64,000 nucleotides of DNA, from positions 5,219,001 through 5,283,000 of the forward strand of contig NZ_CP101417.1 of assembly GCF_024339125.1 (NCBI RefSeq). The letters are read 5' to 3'. A program made the translations under genes and the position numbers. This DNA is from Xanthomonas hortorum. GTDB taxonomy: Bacteria; Pseudomonadota; Gammaproteobacteria; Xanthomonadales; Xanthomonadaceae. Shown one piece after another: positions 28,301-36,107 of the stretch. The notes beneath the pieces are model-generated. The model ran no database searches. It was not told the origin of the DNA and was given only the letters and a program-made list of their open reading frames with translations. Position 1 is the first letter of the stretch. Each line of letters opens with the position of its first letter.

Positions 28301-29550
28301 AGGGGCCAATAGCGCAGCGTTTCCAGGCTGTTGCGGGTGATGTCCAGAATCTCTTCGCGGCCGGGACGGCGCTCGCGCAGGGCTTCCAGGTAGTACTCCA
28401 GGCTGGCCATCGCATCGGCCAGCGTGTCCAGCTGACGCCCGCTGGGCACGCGCTGCTTGCCGATCAATTCCAGATCGACGTAACGACGCACACCTTCCAG
28501 ATAATCGGCCGCCTGCGGCAATTCGAGGATGCGCAAGGCACCGCCGACTTCGCCCAGCAGATGCGGCACATTGCTCAGACGCGCGTGATCCCAATTGGTT
28601 TCGATGAAGGCGACGAAATGCTCGCGCGCCGCACCGAAATTGGCGATCGCTTCCTGTGCCAGCACGTCCACCGTGCGCCGCACTTCTGCGGAGGTGGCGC
28701 CGCTGCTGCCGTCTTCGTTTTCGCTGAAGTCGGCGCCCAGACTGGCGACCTGGTCGTCCAGCGAGGCATCCACATAGAGCAGCGCGCCGGCGATATCCAG
28801 CAGCACGCCTTCGTCCATCTGCACATGGCCATCGACCACGCGTGCCAGCGCATCGCGCTGCTGCACGACCACGTTGCGCGCCACGCCCAGGCCCATCATG
28901 CCCAGGGTGTCGGCAACGCTGCCGAGATCCTTGACCTGGGTCTGCAGCTCGGCAATGTCGCCGCCGGTCCGCAGGTGCAGATCCAACGCGTCCTTGACGC
29001 GCAGCAATTCTTCCTTAACTGCGTTGCCGACGGTGTCGAGTAACTCGCGATTGCGCCCGCTCAGGCTGCCGCGTGCGTGATCCAGTTCGGCTTCGGTGGC
29101 GACACCGGCCTGCGGATCGAACGCGAACAGCACACTCTCGTTGAGGCCCGGTTGACCACGCGTGGCACGGATTTCATTGAGCAACGGCAGCAGCACGATC
29201 GGAATATCGCGATGGCCGTTTTGCAGGCGCTCCAGATAATCGGGCAGCAACACGGTGCCGCGCATCAGCATGGCGCAGGCTTCGTCGCGGTCAGCCACCT
29301 CGCCCACCTGCACGGCCTGGGCCAGCAGCTCGAGCTCCTCGGCCACCATGGCCGGGGCGTACAACTCCACCATGCGCAGCGTGCCCTGCACCTGGTGCAG
29401 ATAGCCGGCGCAGAAGCGCATCCGACTGGTGTCGGACGGTTCTTCGGCAAAATACTCGATCTCGTTGCGCGCCTGGCGCAACGTCTCGTCCAACTCCGGC
29501 TTGACCCAGCCCAGCGCGGCGTGACTCATCGCATCGCGAAGCGCACTCAT
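22330..29550 (-). CDS. chpA: ChpA hybrid chemotaxis histidine kinase of type IV pili
   Basis: This is a very large CheA-type kinase (2406 residues). Hpt-like domains carry His52 (YLHQVQGTLRM), His799 (FHTLKGSGRL), His964 (VHTMSGAFAM) and His1682 (LHTLKGGARM). A long acidic, Ala/Glu/His-rich linker spans about residues 1090-1620. Then come the dimerisation region, the ATP-binding domain (NSVAHGLE at 1999, DDGAGLD, GRGVGMDVV), a CheW-like domain and a C-terminal receiver with Asp2332 (LMLLDIEMP). It should phosphorylate PilG and PilH to control twitching motility. The linker DNA has skewed composition and few conserved segments. It is transcribed with pilJ upstream (115-base gap) and chpB downstream (7 bases). 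Confidence 0.93.
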   Translation of the reverse strand: MSALRDAMSHAALGWVKPELDETLRQARNEIEYFAEEPSDTSRMRFCAGYLHQVQGTLRMVELYAPAMVAEELELLAQAVQVGEVADRDEACAMLMRGTVLLPDYLERLQNGHRDIPIVLLPLLNEIRATRGQPGLNESVLFAFDPQAGVATEAELDHARGSLSGRNRELLDTVGNAVKEELLRVKDALDLHLRTGGDIAELQTQVKDLGSVADTLGMMGLGVARNVVVQQRDALARVVDGHVQMDEGVLLDIAGALLYVDASLDDQVASLGADFSENEDGSSGATSAEVRRTVDVLAQEAIANFGAAREHFVAFIETNWDHARLSNVPHLLGEVGGALRILELPQAADYLEGVRRYVDLELIGKQRVPSGRQLDTLADAMASLEYYLEALRERRPGREEILDITRNSLETLRYWPLPSGQPSELPVGADQPGDVVEPQPVAAAFAPLAAAPGVVAANDIAPTPSLEWANETVTEAPFAASVVHDTGAAATDTVFSFDPVAAEETVSGQAHVPFTVAPLDLSDDGAQAPGDWQLETTEQAAPIATSAFDPVSAEQDGTVPAELAQVSYTVDLSALEQDDIATPVVAEQAPLQIEQIDLPGDADQTEVPLDFIAEAEANTRRAQTSIDDAFSPPPLPPLPPQEPDNPFVDAEPEPQAPPVEDTAESSPPRVQQAVVSEFELDDASAAFLAQLDAAAAQFDVNRPQAPLTTKTTSYTAADTHAEPDTAQTAPVQTPSEPVQGTADAGIFGGFGDSDIDDDIRDVFLEEFDEELVNLGQLLPVWRAAPNSPETMRPIRRVFHTLKGSGRLVGAHVLGEFSWKIESMLNRVLDNSRPASPAVVAMVQLAYDVLPQFNAALRDQGRISADLPEIQAVAERVAAGEELYYVPAPATPATAGVADVAVIPDIPAIAGVLPATGGTPASVDSVLREILEAEVATHLETVNAWLQATQVEPQLVSEEVLRAVHTMSGAFAMTDVPEITLVTTPAESYVKRLLAASVTPSADGIDAIKATAAAIATTVTALRADAPLIPSFAPLTERLRALADTLPEAQWPPQVFLEELDDLDATSDEAVGNDVAVELTGMQDLSQYLDASALSSYPVDTATPPPVADEATQDADAQAAVHADAPIAVDELAEAEAEDTSALALEAPAPSDAHETADVVSAEQGVASAEQSGDVAETAHASSDDAFASAAESAQVVDALQGDVAQHERAEEAASHIADAHDTSADEPVVEADAWDATELQHAPIADTTSHDDETRDVPEATEHVAVDELADAEAALGDVQTLVAPDAELADAERAEAAHADGEQQALTEHAAVHDQHAQIDGDAPAQDAGAHLVDGTPSADEAPVETIEALQAVHDEAPVADETPASTAEDWTPETAALNSVSTDQDEQVSAVHDHAAVATEDDAQLGEQTYSEQHAQSGEQVHSEEPAPSYEHAEAETHVHSGAQTDDQARSEEHAHSNEQVLSDAQAHEHAAEEHAGEVEQTAEALPEHTIESVQAFEMAQVADQVEETGDPQSEIAPELHADATADVDADAEKDGNTDADARHSDEHATHDTTVATDHVEPTEYLDHTQQAEHIEHIEHIEPASEELASEPEASEQEDPTTATFSAPVEEAAPADTTANDAGAAFDIGQLNFDQLDGELVDIFVEEGRDLLDHCDGLIARMREVPEDRDVLNGLQRDLHTLKGGARMAGINAIGDLGHAIESLLEAVAANRTDIDRDDVRLFERGFDRLHQLLTRTGMHRAVAMPTDLVEAFETRTRGRNAAPPSDADVRAIAKASVEPAPLSAPIPVEGQVEEELMPRAQQEQVRVRADLLDRLVNHAGEVAIYRSRLEQQMGAFRGAMGELDRTNARLRDQLRRLDLETEAQIVARYQREQDQGDRTFDPLELDRFSTLQQLSRALNESAADLGGLQGVLEDLSRQYDGLLQQQSRVSSELQDGLMRARMVPFDGLVPRLRRVVRQAATDTGKQVHLVLEGTQGELDRNVLDRMVAPLEHMLRNSVAHGLETPEQRREAGKPEEGSIAIRLRREGSEIVLEVADDGAGLDREAIRRRGEQRGLIEPGQELSEVELDGLIFASGFSTSEQVSQLAGRGVGMDVVRNEVRQLGGSVDIHSVRGQGVTFTLRLPQTLAVTQAVFVRIGETTFAVPVGSVSGIGRISRSRYESGEGGYHYAGEEYVLHDLGSLVGQPVARADGQAQVPLLLVRAGDLRAAVAIDQVLGNREIVVKPVGLQIASVPGIYGATITGDGRVVVILDVAPLVRRYLSQPARPALETPAEAQRQVPLVMVVDDSLTMRKVTSRVLERHNLDVTTARDGVEALELLEERVPDLMLLDIEMPRMDGYELATAMRADPRFKAVPIVMITSRSGEKHRQRAFEIGVQRYLGKPYQELDLMRNVYDLLGIARVRE

Positions 29551-29665
29551 TGCAGCCCCCTGCCTACGACCGACGCACCGCTCACGCGGCTACCGGTCTG
29601 TTCCTGCATCGACGTAACGCGACTACGCGCCATCTGCTGTGATCCTTTCCCGTTGCGCGTCGTGG

Positions 29666-31702
29666 TCACGCCGGCAGCTTGAAGTCGGCGACCGAACGGC
29701 GCAGATCGGCAGCGAGCTCGGCCAGGTTGCCGATCGATTTGGCTGTCTTCTCCGCACCCTGCGATGTCTGGCTGGTGATCTGACGGATCACGCCCATGGT
29801 CTGTGTGATATCCGTCGCTGCGGCCGACTGCTGGTGCGCGGCGATGGAGATGTTCTTGATCAGGTTGTTCAAGGCGTTGGACACGCGCTCGATTTCGGTC
29901 AGCGCGGTGCCGGCGTCTTCGGCCAGGCGTGCACCGGACACCACTTCGGAGGTGGTCTGCTCCATCGAGCTGACCGCCTCGTTGGTATCGGCCTGAATGG
30001 TCTGCACCAGGCCTTCGATCCGCCGGGTCGCGCCGGAGGTGCGTTCGGCCAGGCGCTGCACTTCGTCGGCCACCACCGCGAAACCGCGACCGGCCTCGCC
30101 CGCCGAGGCGGCCTGCACCGCAGCGTTGAGCGCCAGGATGTTGGTCTGCTCGGAAATGTCGTTGATCAGTTCCACGATCGAGCCGATCTCCTGCGAGGAC
30201 TCGCCCAACCGCTTGATGCGCTTGGAGGTTTCCTGGATCTGGTCGCGGATCTGGTCCATGCCCTGGATCGTCTCGCGCACCACGCCGGCACCTTCGGCGG
30301 CGATCACCACCGAGCGCTGCGCCACTTCGGCCGACTCGGTGGAGTTGCGCGAGACCTGTTCGATGCTGGCGGCGATTTCGCTGATACGCTCGGAGGCAGT
30401 GGTGATCTGGTTGGCCTGCTGGCCGGCCGCGTCGGCCAGCTGCATCGCCGTGGCCTGGGTTTCCTGGGTCGACACGGCCACTTTCGCCGAGGTGTCGTTG
30501 ATCGTGGTCACCAGGTGGCGCAGCTCGTCCACGGCGTAGTTGATGGCGTCTGCGATCGCGCCGGTCATGTCCTCGGTCACCGAGGCCTTGACGGTCAGGT
30601 CGCCCTCACCGAGCGAGCTGATTTCGTCCAGCAACCGCATGATCGCCTGCTGGTTGCGGCTGTTGAATTCCACCTGCGCCTGGTAGCGCACGTCCTGCTC
30701 GCGCGAGCGCACCCGCACCGAGCTCCAGACGAAACCGATGATCGCCAGCAACGCCACCAGGCCGGACACCACGCCCAGCCAGAAATTCGGGAACAGGCGC
30801 GTGTCGCGCACCGACCCGAACGCCGAGAACGCGTCGAACAGCTTCTTGCTGTCGTCGAGCATCTTGTTCGAACCGACGGTCAGCGCGGCAGCGGAGGACT
30901 GCGCGGCAAACAGATTGCGCGAGGTGGCGAGGATGGCGTCGATGTCCTTCTTCATCGTCGTCCACTGCGCCTGCGACTGCTCCAGCGCCGACAGCGCGGC
31001 CGGGTTGCGCACTGCGGCGATACCCAGTTCGTCATTGCCGGTGCGCAGGCCTTCGAGCATCTGCGTGAACACCACCGAGTCGCGGGCCAGCGCATCGCCG
31101 GAGGCCGCCGCATTGGCGCCACCGGCGCGCATTTCGGTGACCCGACGCGCCATGGTGCCGGCGACCACCACCTGCTGCAGCGTGTTGTAGATCTGCGAGG
31201 CCGGCGCGCCGCTGACCGTCATCGCGCGCACCACTTCGTTCAACTGCGCCTGCAACTGCGGCACGCTGCCGGAGAAGCGCTCGGCGTTGCCGGCCAGACC
31301 GAGCACCGCCGGTTCGCTGGCGATGATCTGATCGGCGTTCTTGCTCAGCGGCACCCAGGTCGCCTTGAGCTGCGCCATCGCACTGGCCACCGAGCCTTCC
31401 TGGCCGTAACGGCCATCCAGTTCGCTGACCGTGCTGTCGATGCGGCTCTTGGTCTCCTTGAACGTGGCAAATGCCCTCGCATCACCGGACACCGCTTCGC
31501 GGCCCTGGTTGGCCAGCTGCTGCGACAACACCTGCAGATCGGCCGCGCCGGTGCCGGCGCCGGCAAGGCGACTGCCCTGCCAGGTGGCCACGCCGGTGTT
31601 GGCGCCAAACACGATCATCGACAACACCAGCAAGCCAAGCCAGAAGCTGGTGCTGACGCTGCCGAGCTTGTTGGTCTTGCGGGCGTCCGGGGCGGTACTC
31701 AT
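29666..31702 (-). CDS. pilJ: PilJ methyl-accepting chemotaxis receptor of type IV pili
   Basis: This is a 678-residue inner-membrane receptor. TM1 is FWLGLLVLSMIVFGANTG (about residues 20-40) and TM2 is LGVVSGLVALLAIIGFVW (about 305-325). They enclose a periplasmic helical sensor domain of the PilJ type, followed by a HAMP-like linker and the cytoplasmic signalling domain. The receptor tip reads SIVELINDISEQTNILALNA, then EAGRGFAVVADEVQRLAERT. It senses pilus-associated cues and activates ChpA through the CheW proteins. No CheR gene (pilK) lies next to it, and the linked CheB looks inactive, so adaptation by methylation may not work as in P. aeruginosa. Confidence 0.93.
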   Translation of the reverse strand: MSTAPDARKTNKLGSVSTSFWLGLLVLSMIVFGANTGVATWQGSRLAGAGTGAADLQVLSQQLANQGREAVSGDARAFATFKETKSRIDSTVSELDGRYGQEGSVASAMAQLKATWVPLSKNADQIIASEPAVLGLAGNAERFSGSVPQLQAQLNEVVRAMTVSGAPASQIYNTLQQVVVAGTMARRVTEMRAGGANAAASGDALARDSVVFTQMLEGLRTGNDELGIAAVRNPAALSALEQSQAQWTTMKKDIDAILATSRNLFAAQSSAAALTVGSNKMLDDSKKLFDAFSAFGSVRDTRLFPNFWLGVVSGLVALLAIIGFVWSSVRVRSREQDVRYQAQVEFNSRNQQAIMRLLDEISSLGEGDLTVKASVTEDMTGAIADAINYAVDELRHLVTTINDTSAKVAVSTQETQATAMQLADAAGQQANQITTASERISEIAASIEQVSRNSTESAEVAQRSVVIAAEGAGVVRETIQGMDQIRDQIQETSKRIKRLGESSQEIGSIVELINDISEQTNILALNAAVQAASAGEAGRGFAVVADEVQRLAERTSGATRRIEGLVQTIQADTNEAVSSMEQTTSEVVSGARLAEDAGTALTEIERVSNALNNLIKNISIAAHQQSAAATDITQTMGVIRQITSQTSQGAEKTAKSIGNLAELAADLRRSVADFKLPA

Positions 31703-31741
31703 GGTTCGACCTCGATCTGTATGACGTGGCGGGGTCGCGGC

Positions 31742-32272
31742 TTAGGCCGCGGCCTGCCGGAATTCAGGAGTGCGCGACAGCAACGCCAGGGAGAACACAC
31801 CCCAGTCCTGCGTCTCGTTGCGAAAGGCACGTTCAATGAAATGGGCATAGCGGCCTTGCGCCAACTCGCCGGGTTCGACCGCCTGGACCTGCTCGAAGCT
31901 GCGCTGGCCGTACAACTCATCGATGGTCAGTGCGACGTCGCCGCCGCTCTGGCGCATGATCAGCACACGCTGGCCTTCCTGCAGCACCGTGCGCCGGCCC
32001 TCCAGGAACTGCTTCAGATCGATCACCGGAAACAGATTGCCGCGCAGGTTGCCCACGCCCAGCAGCCAGGGCTGTGCGCCCGGCACCGGGGTAACTGGCG
32101 GCATTGGCACGATTTCCGCCACTTCGCGGAAATCCGAGACCAGGCGCCGGGTACCGACGCGATAACCGACGCCGCGCCAGATATCGGCCGAGAACTGGCG
32201 TTCCGGCAGCGCCGTGGCGTGCGCAAGACTACGACGCTCGTAGTCTTCAAGAATGTCGAATGGAGAACGCAT
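31742..32272 (-). CDS. pilI: PilI CheW-like adaptor
   Basis: This 176-residue CheW-domain protein links PilJ to ChpA. AQPWLLGVGNLRGNLFPVID is the conserved CheW core, and GQRVLIMRQSGGDVALTIDE the second segment. The start is ATG 32272, which overlaps the pilH stop as TGATG; a TTG three bases upstream is unlikely. The order pilG-pilH-pilI-pilJ is the standard one for type IV pilus chemosensory clusters. Confidence 0.92.
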   Translation of the reverse strand: MRSPFDILEDYERRSLAHATALPERQFSADIWRGVGYRVGTRRLVSDFREVAEIVPMPPVTPVPGAQPWLLGVGNLRGNLFPVIDLKQFLEGRRTVLQEGQRVLIMRQSGGDVALTIDELYGQRSFEQVQAVEPGELAQGRYAHFIERAFRNETQDWGVFSLALLSRTPEFRQAAA

Positions 32273-32634
32273 CAACGCACCAGTTGTTTGATGCGGGCGA
32301 TCAGATCGTCTTCGCGCGGCGGCTTGACGATGTAGTCGCTGGCACCTTGTCGCAAACCCCAGGCCTTGTCGGTTTCCATGCCCTTGGTGCTGACCAGCAG
32401 CACGGGGATGTCCTTGGTGGCCTGGTCGCGTGCAAGTGCACGCGTTGCCTGGAAGCCGCTCATGCCGGGCAGCACCACATCCATCAACACCAGATCGGGC
32501 GCCTGGCTGCGAATCAGCTCAAGTCCCGCTTCGGCGTTGTCGGTGGCGACGACGGTATGGCCTGCTTTTTCCAGCCATTGACTGAAGACTGCCCGGTCGG
32601 TGGGCGAGTCCTCGATCAATATAATTCGAGCCAT
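32272..32634 (-). CDS. pilH: PilH single-domain response regulator
   Basis: This is a 120-residue CheY-like receiver. IILIEDSPTDRAV gives the acidic pocket, LVLMDVVLPGMSG the phosphoacceptor Asp near residue 52, LLVSTKG the conserved Ser/Thr and YIVKPP the Lys. There is no output domain. In P. aeruginosa PilH opposes PilG in twitching, probably acting on PilT-driven retraction or as a phosphate sink. It starts 18 bases after the pilG stop and overlaps pilI. Confidence 0.93.
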   Translation of the reverse strand: MARIILIEDSPTDRAVFSQWLEKAGHTVVATDNAEAGLELIRSQAPDLVLMDVVLPGMSGFQATRALARDQATKDIPVLLVSTKGMETDKAWGLRQGASDYIVKPPREDDLIARIKQLVR

Positions 32635-32651
32635 GTTGCCTTTCCCCCTGG

Positions 32652-33053
32652 TCAGGCGTGGACGTACGTGCGAATCGCGCTCAGTAGTTCTTCACGAGTG
32701 AATGGCTTGGTCAGATATTGCTCGGAGCCGACGATGCGGCCGCGTGCCTTGTCGAACAGGCCATCCTTGGACGACAACATGATCACCGGCGTCGACTTGA
32801 AGAGCTGGTTGCCCTTGATCAACGCGCACGTCTGGTACCCATCCAGGCGCGGCATCATGATGTCGACAAAAATGATCTGAGGTTGCTGGTCCGCAATTTT
32901 GGCCAGTGCCTCGAAACCATCCGTTGCTGTCACTACTTCACACCCTTCTCGCTTGAGCAGCGTTTCGGCGGTGCGGCGAATAGTCTTCGAATCGTCGATG
33001 ACCATCACCTTCAGTCCTGCGAGTTCCCCACCCGCAGCAATGTGTTCACTCAT
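32652..33053 (-). CDS. pilG: PilG single-domain response regulator
   Basis: This 133-residue CheY-like receiver has VMVIDDSKTIRRTAE for the acidic pocket, IIFVDIMMPRLDG with the phosphoacceptor Asp, IMLSSKDG and YLTKPF. In related systems PilG promotes pilus extension and cAMP signalling. I chose ATG 33053 (MSEHIAAGG); the longer frame to 33131 adds unrelated sequence and would cover the predicted promoter. It is the first gene of the seven-gene cluster. Confidence 0.93.
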   Translation of the reverse strand: MSEHIAAGGELAGLKVMVIDDSKTIRRTAETLLKREGCEVVTATDGFEALAKIADQQPQIIFVDIMMPRLDGYQTCALIKGNQLFKSTPVIMLSSKDGLFDKARGRIVGSEQYLTKPFTREELLSAIRTYVHA

Positions 33054-33112
33054 GCAAATATCCCCGGACGTGCAACGCTTCTTCCTTTCCGTCGTCGCTA
33101 CGAAACTGCATG

Positions 33113-33141
33113 TATATCCCAAGACCCGCATTGACTGTCAA
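33113..33141 (-). promoter_or_regulatory. predicted sigma-70 promoter of pilG-chpC
   Basis: On the minus strand TTGACA (33141-33136) is separated by 17 bases from GATATA (33118-33113), close to the sigma-70 consensus. Transcription would begin near 33107, about 55 bases before the pilG start. It lies in the 236-base gap between divergent pilG and gshB. Confidence 0.55.
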
Positions 33142-33289
33142 GGGCGCATCGCCGGGGCCCCGCCAGGCGGACGTTCCGACCGCGTCTGGGTGCGTCAAGA
33201 CCGGCTAGTCGCGCACTACGACCCGCCAGGCGCGCCATCGCCCACCGCTTGAAGTTACCATCGGCAGTCTGTTCGAAAGGTTTAGTCCC

Positions 33290-34240
33290 ATGTCGCTCGA
33301 CGTCGTTGTGGTGATGGATCCCATCGCCTCCATCAAAATCGCCAAAGACACTACCTTCGCCATGTTGCTGGAAGCGCAGCGCCGTGGCCACCGTTTGCAG
33401 TATGTGCGCCCCGGCGGACTCAGCCTGCGCGACGGACGCGCGGTGGCGCAGGTCGCACCCCTGAGCGTGCGCGAAGACAAGGCCAGCTGGTTCACGCTGG
33501 GCGAATTCGCCGAGCTGGCGTTCGGTCCCGGCCAGGTGGTGCTGATGCGCAAGGACCCGCCGGTGGATGCAGAGTTCATCTACGACACCCAGGTGCTGAG
33601 CGTCGCCCAGCGCGCTGGCGCGCAGGTGGTCAACGACCCGCAGGGGCTGCGCGATTACAACGAGAAGCTGGCCGCGCTGCTGTTTCCGCAATGCTGCCCG
33701 CCGACACTGGTCAGCCGCGATGCGGCGGCATTGAAGGCCTTCGTGCTGGAACATGGGCAAGCCGTGCTCAAGCCGCTGGACGGCATGGGTGGGCGCTCGA
33801 TCTTCCGCAGCGGCACCGGCGACCCCAACCTCAACGTGATCCTGGAGACGCTGACCGACGGCAACCGCAACCTGACCCTGGCGCAGCGCTTCATCCCCGA
33901 CATCACCGCTGGCGACAAGCGCATCCTGCTGGTGGATGGCGTGCCGGTGGACTACTGCCTGGCGCGGATTCCGCAAGGCGACGAATTCCGCGGCAACCTG
34001 GCCGCCGGCGGACGTGGCGAAGGCCGGCCGCTGTCCGAGCGCGACCGCTGGATCGCCGCGCAGGTCGGCCCGGAAATGCGCCGCCGCGGCATGCGCTTCG
34101 TCGGCCTGGATGTGATCGGCGATTACCTGACCGAGGTCAACGTCACCAGCCCGACCTGCGTGCGCGAGCTGGATGCGCAGTTCGGTTTGAACATCGCCGG
34201 GCTGCTGTTCGACGCGATCGAGGCCGGCGCTGCGCAATGA
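33290..34240 (+). CDS. gshB: glutathione synthase
   Basis: This 316-residue ATP-grasp ligase joins gamma-glutamylcysteine and glycine. The N-terminus (LDVVVVMDPIASIKIAKDTT) is diagnostic. VLKPLDGMGGRSIFR is the ATP-grasp loop, QRFIPDITAGDKRILL the nucleotide-binding lid and DYLTEVNVTSPTC the magnesium site. Length is normal for the family. It is coupled to tonB by an ATGA overlap, a conserved neighbour relation in several gammaproteobacteria, although there is no obvious functional link. Confidence 0.96.
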   Translation: MSLDVVVVMDPIASIKIAKDTTFAMLLEAQRRGHRLQYVRPGGLSLRDGRAVAQVAPLSVREDKASWFTLGEFAELAFGPGQVVLMRKDPPVDAEFIYDTQVLSVAQRAGAQVVNDPQGLRDYNEKLAALLFPQCCPPTLVSRDAAALKAFVLEHGQAVLKPLDGMGGRSIFRSGTGDPNLNVILETLTDGNRNLTLAQRFIPDITAGDKRILLVDGVPVDYCLARIPQGDEFRGNLAAGGRGEGRPLSERDRWIAAQVGPEMRRRGMRFVGLDVIGDYLTEVNVTSPTCVRELDAQFGLNIAGLLFDAIEAGAAQ

Positions 34241-35112
34241 GCGCGGCTGCGGCACTGCCGGCCCCCATGGACGAGCGCCGGCGGCTGACCACGACGCTGG
34301 TGATCTCGTTGTTGCTGCACGGGGTGCTGATCCTGGGCGTGGGCTTTGCGGTCAGCGAAGACGCGCCGCTGGTGCCGACGCTGGATGTGATCTTCAGCCA
34401 GACCAGCACCCCGCTCACGCCCAAGCAGGCCGATTTCCTGGCCCAGGCCAATCAGCAGGGCGGCGGCAATCACGCCACCGCGCAGCGCCCGCGCGACAGC
34501 CAGCCCGGCGTGGTGCCGCAGGACCGCAGCGGGCTGGCAGCGCAGGCGCAGCGCGCCACCACGGTGCAGGCGCCCGAGCCAACGCAGACCCGCGTGGTCG
34601 CCAGTCGCCGCGGCGAGCAGACCGTGCCGACCCCGCAACCGAATCCGCAGACCGACCCACTCACCCCGGCCGATGCGCAACGCGTGCAGCGCGACGCGGA
34701 AATGGCCCGGCTCGCGGCAGAGGTGCATCTGCGCTCGGAGCAATACGCCAAGCGCCCCAATCGCAAGTTCGTCTCGGCCAGCACGCGCGAATATGCGTAC
34801 GCCAACTATCTGCGTGCGTGGGTGGACCGCGCCGAGCGCGTCGGCAATCTCAATTACCCGGATGAAGCGCGCCGGCGCCGACTCGGCGGCAAGGTGGTGA
34901 TCAGCGTGGGCGTACGCCGCGACGGCAGCGTGGAGAGCAGCCGCGTGCTGATCTCCAGCGGCACCCCGGCGCTGGATGCGGCGGCGCTGCGCGTGGTGCA
35001 GCTGGCGCAGCCGTTCCCGCCGCTACCCAGCACCAAGGACGATGTGGATATCCTGCAGGTCACGCGCACATGGTTGTTTTTGCCCGGCGGCGAGCTGCAC
35101 GACGATCGCTGA
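34237..35112 (+). CDS. tonB: TonB-family energy transducer
   Basis: The 291-residue product has one N-terminal signal anchor (TTTLVISLLLHGVLILGVGF, with the SLLLHG motif typical of TonB), a Gln/Pro-rich periplasmic spacer and a C-terminal TonB domain (NLNYPDEARRRRLGGKVVIS, then GTPALDAAALRVVQ). TonB proteins carry ExbBD-derived energy to outer-membrane receptors such as the one at 53956. I chose ATG 34237 because it overlaps the gshB stop; the longer frame covers gshB. exbB and exbD are not adjacent, so it probably shares them with another TonB. Confidence 0.92.
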   Translation: MSAAAALPAPMDERRRLTTTLVISLLLHGVLILGVGFAVSEDAPLVPTLDVIFSQTSTPLTPKQADFLAQANQQGGGNHATAQRPRDSQPGVVPQDRSGLAAQAQRATTVQAPEPTQTRVVASRRGEQTVPTPQPNPQTDPLTPADAQRVQRDAEMARLAAEVHLRSEQYAKRPNRKFVSASTREYAYANYLRAWVDRAERVGNLNYPDEARRRRLGGKVVISVGVRRDGSVESSRVLISSGTPALDAAALRVVQLAQPFPPLPSTKDDVDILQVTRTWLFLPGGELHDDR

Positions 35113-35193
35113 GGTGTTTCGCGTTTGATCGAAACGCGTTTTTCTACGGCTTGCTTCAGCGGACTGCGTTAGACAGCTGCGCTGCCCATACCG

Positions 35194-36102
35194 TTACCCG
35201 ACCACCGCAGCTGCATACAGCTGATCGGCCAACGCCACGATCTCGCCCGCATCCTGCACACGCTCGCGCCAGGCCACGGGAATCCCGTCGATGCCATAGA
35301 ACGCACCGGCCAGCTGTCCGCAGATGGCCGCCGTGGTGTCGGCATCGTCGCCAAGATTGGCCGCACGCAGCACCGCATCGGCAAAGGTGTCGGTGGTGGC
35401 AAAGCACCACAACGCCGCCGACAGCGAATCCACCACATAGCCTGTGCCACGGATCTGCGCTGCCGAAACGGCCGCATGATCGCGCGTTGCCAGCGCGCGC
35501 ACTGCCGGTGTCGACAATGCCGCGCACGGCGTCTGCAGCACCGCCTGCCGCGTGCCGCCGAGCAGCGCTGCACGCAATTGGAACGCGAACAACCTGCAGG
35601 CATCCACTGCCTCGGCAGCGGCATGCGTGGTGCGCGAGCTGTCGGCGGCGCGCTCGCCCAATTCGCCGGGGTGGTGCGCGTAATACATGGCCACCGGCGC
35701 CAACCGCATCAACGAGCCATTGCCAGCCGAGCGCGGATCGGCACTGCCACTGAAGGCCGGGCCGCCATCCAGATAGCGCTCCAGCGCCTGCCGCACGGTG
35801 CCACCGATATCGAAGCAGGCGCCAGTGCTACTGAGGTAACCGTGCTGATACCAATTGCAATAGCGATTCATCTGGTCGGCGGCGTCGAAGCCTTGCCGAT
35901 ACAGCAGGCTGTGCGCCAGGCACAAGGCCATCGAGGTGTCGTCGGTCCATTGCCCGGCGCGCAGTGCGAACGGGCCGCCGCCGCGCATGTCGTCGATCGG
36001 CGTGAAACTGCCCGGCGCGCAGAATTCGAGCGTGGTGCCGAGCGCATCGCCCACCGCCAGACCGAGCAGGCAGCCACGAAAACGTGCGCGCTGGGGATCC
36101 AT
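35194..36102 (-). CDS. ADP-ribosylglycohydrolase (DraG/ARH) family protein
   Basis: The 302-residue cytoplasmic protein has the ARH fold motifs: RGCLLGLAVGDALGTTLE at the N-terminus, GQWTDDTSMALCLAHSL with the metal-binding TDDT, SAGNGSLMRLAPVA, and GDDADTTAAICGQLAGAFYG with the second metal cluster. It would remove ADP-ribose from proteins or small molecules using two magnesium ions. The start is ATG 36102; a GTG at 36111 overlaps the tsaB stop (GTGA) and is an alternative that would couple the two. The target is unknown. Confidence 0.88.
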   Translation of the reverse strand: MDPQRARFRGCLLGLAVGDALGTTLEFCAPGSFTPIDDMRGGGPFALRAGQWTDDTSMALCLAHSLLYRQGFDAADQMNRYCNWYQHGYLSSTGACFDIGGTVRQALERYLDGGPAFSGSADPRSAGNGSLMRLAPVAMYYAHHPGELGERAADSSRTTHAAAEAVDACRLFAFQLRAALLGGTRQAVLQTPCAALSTPAVRALATRDHAAVSAAQIRGTGYVVDSLSAALWCFATTDTFADAVLRAANLGDDADTTAAICGQLAGAFYGIDGIPVAWRERVQDAGEIVALADQLYAAAVVG

Positions 36103-36107
36103 TGTCG

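Noticed and set aside
32273..32275. TTG start for pilI one codon upstream of the ATG
   Set aside because: ATG 32272 overlaps the pilH stop as TGATG and is the normal start of the family; the TTG adds only one residue.
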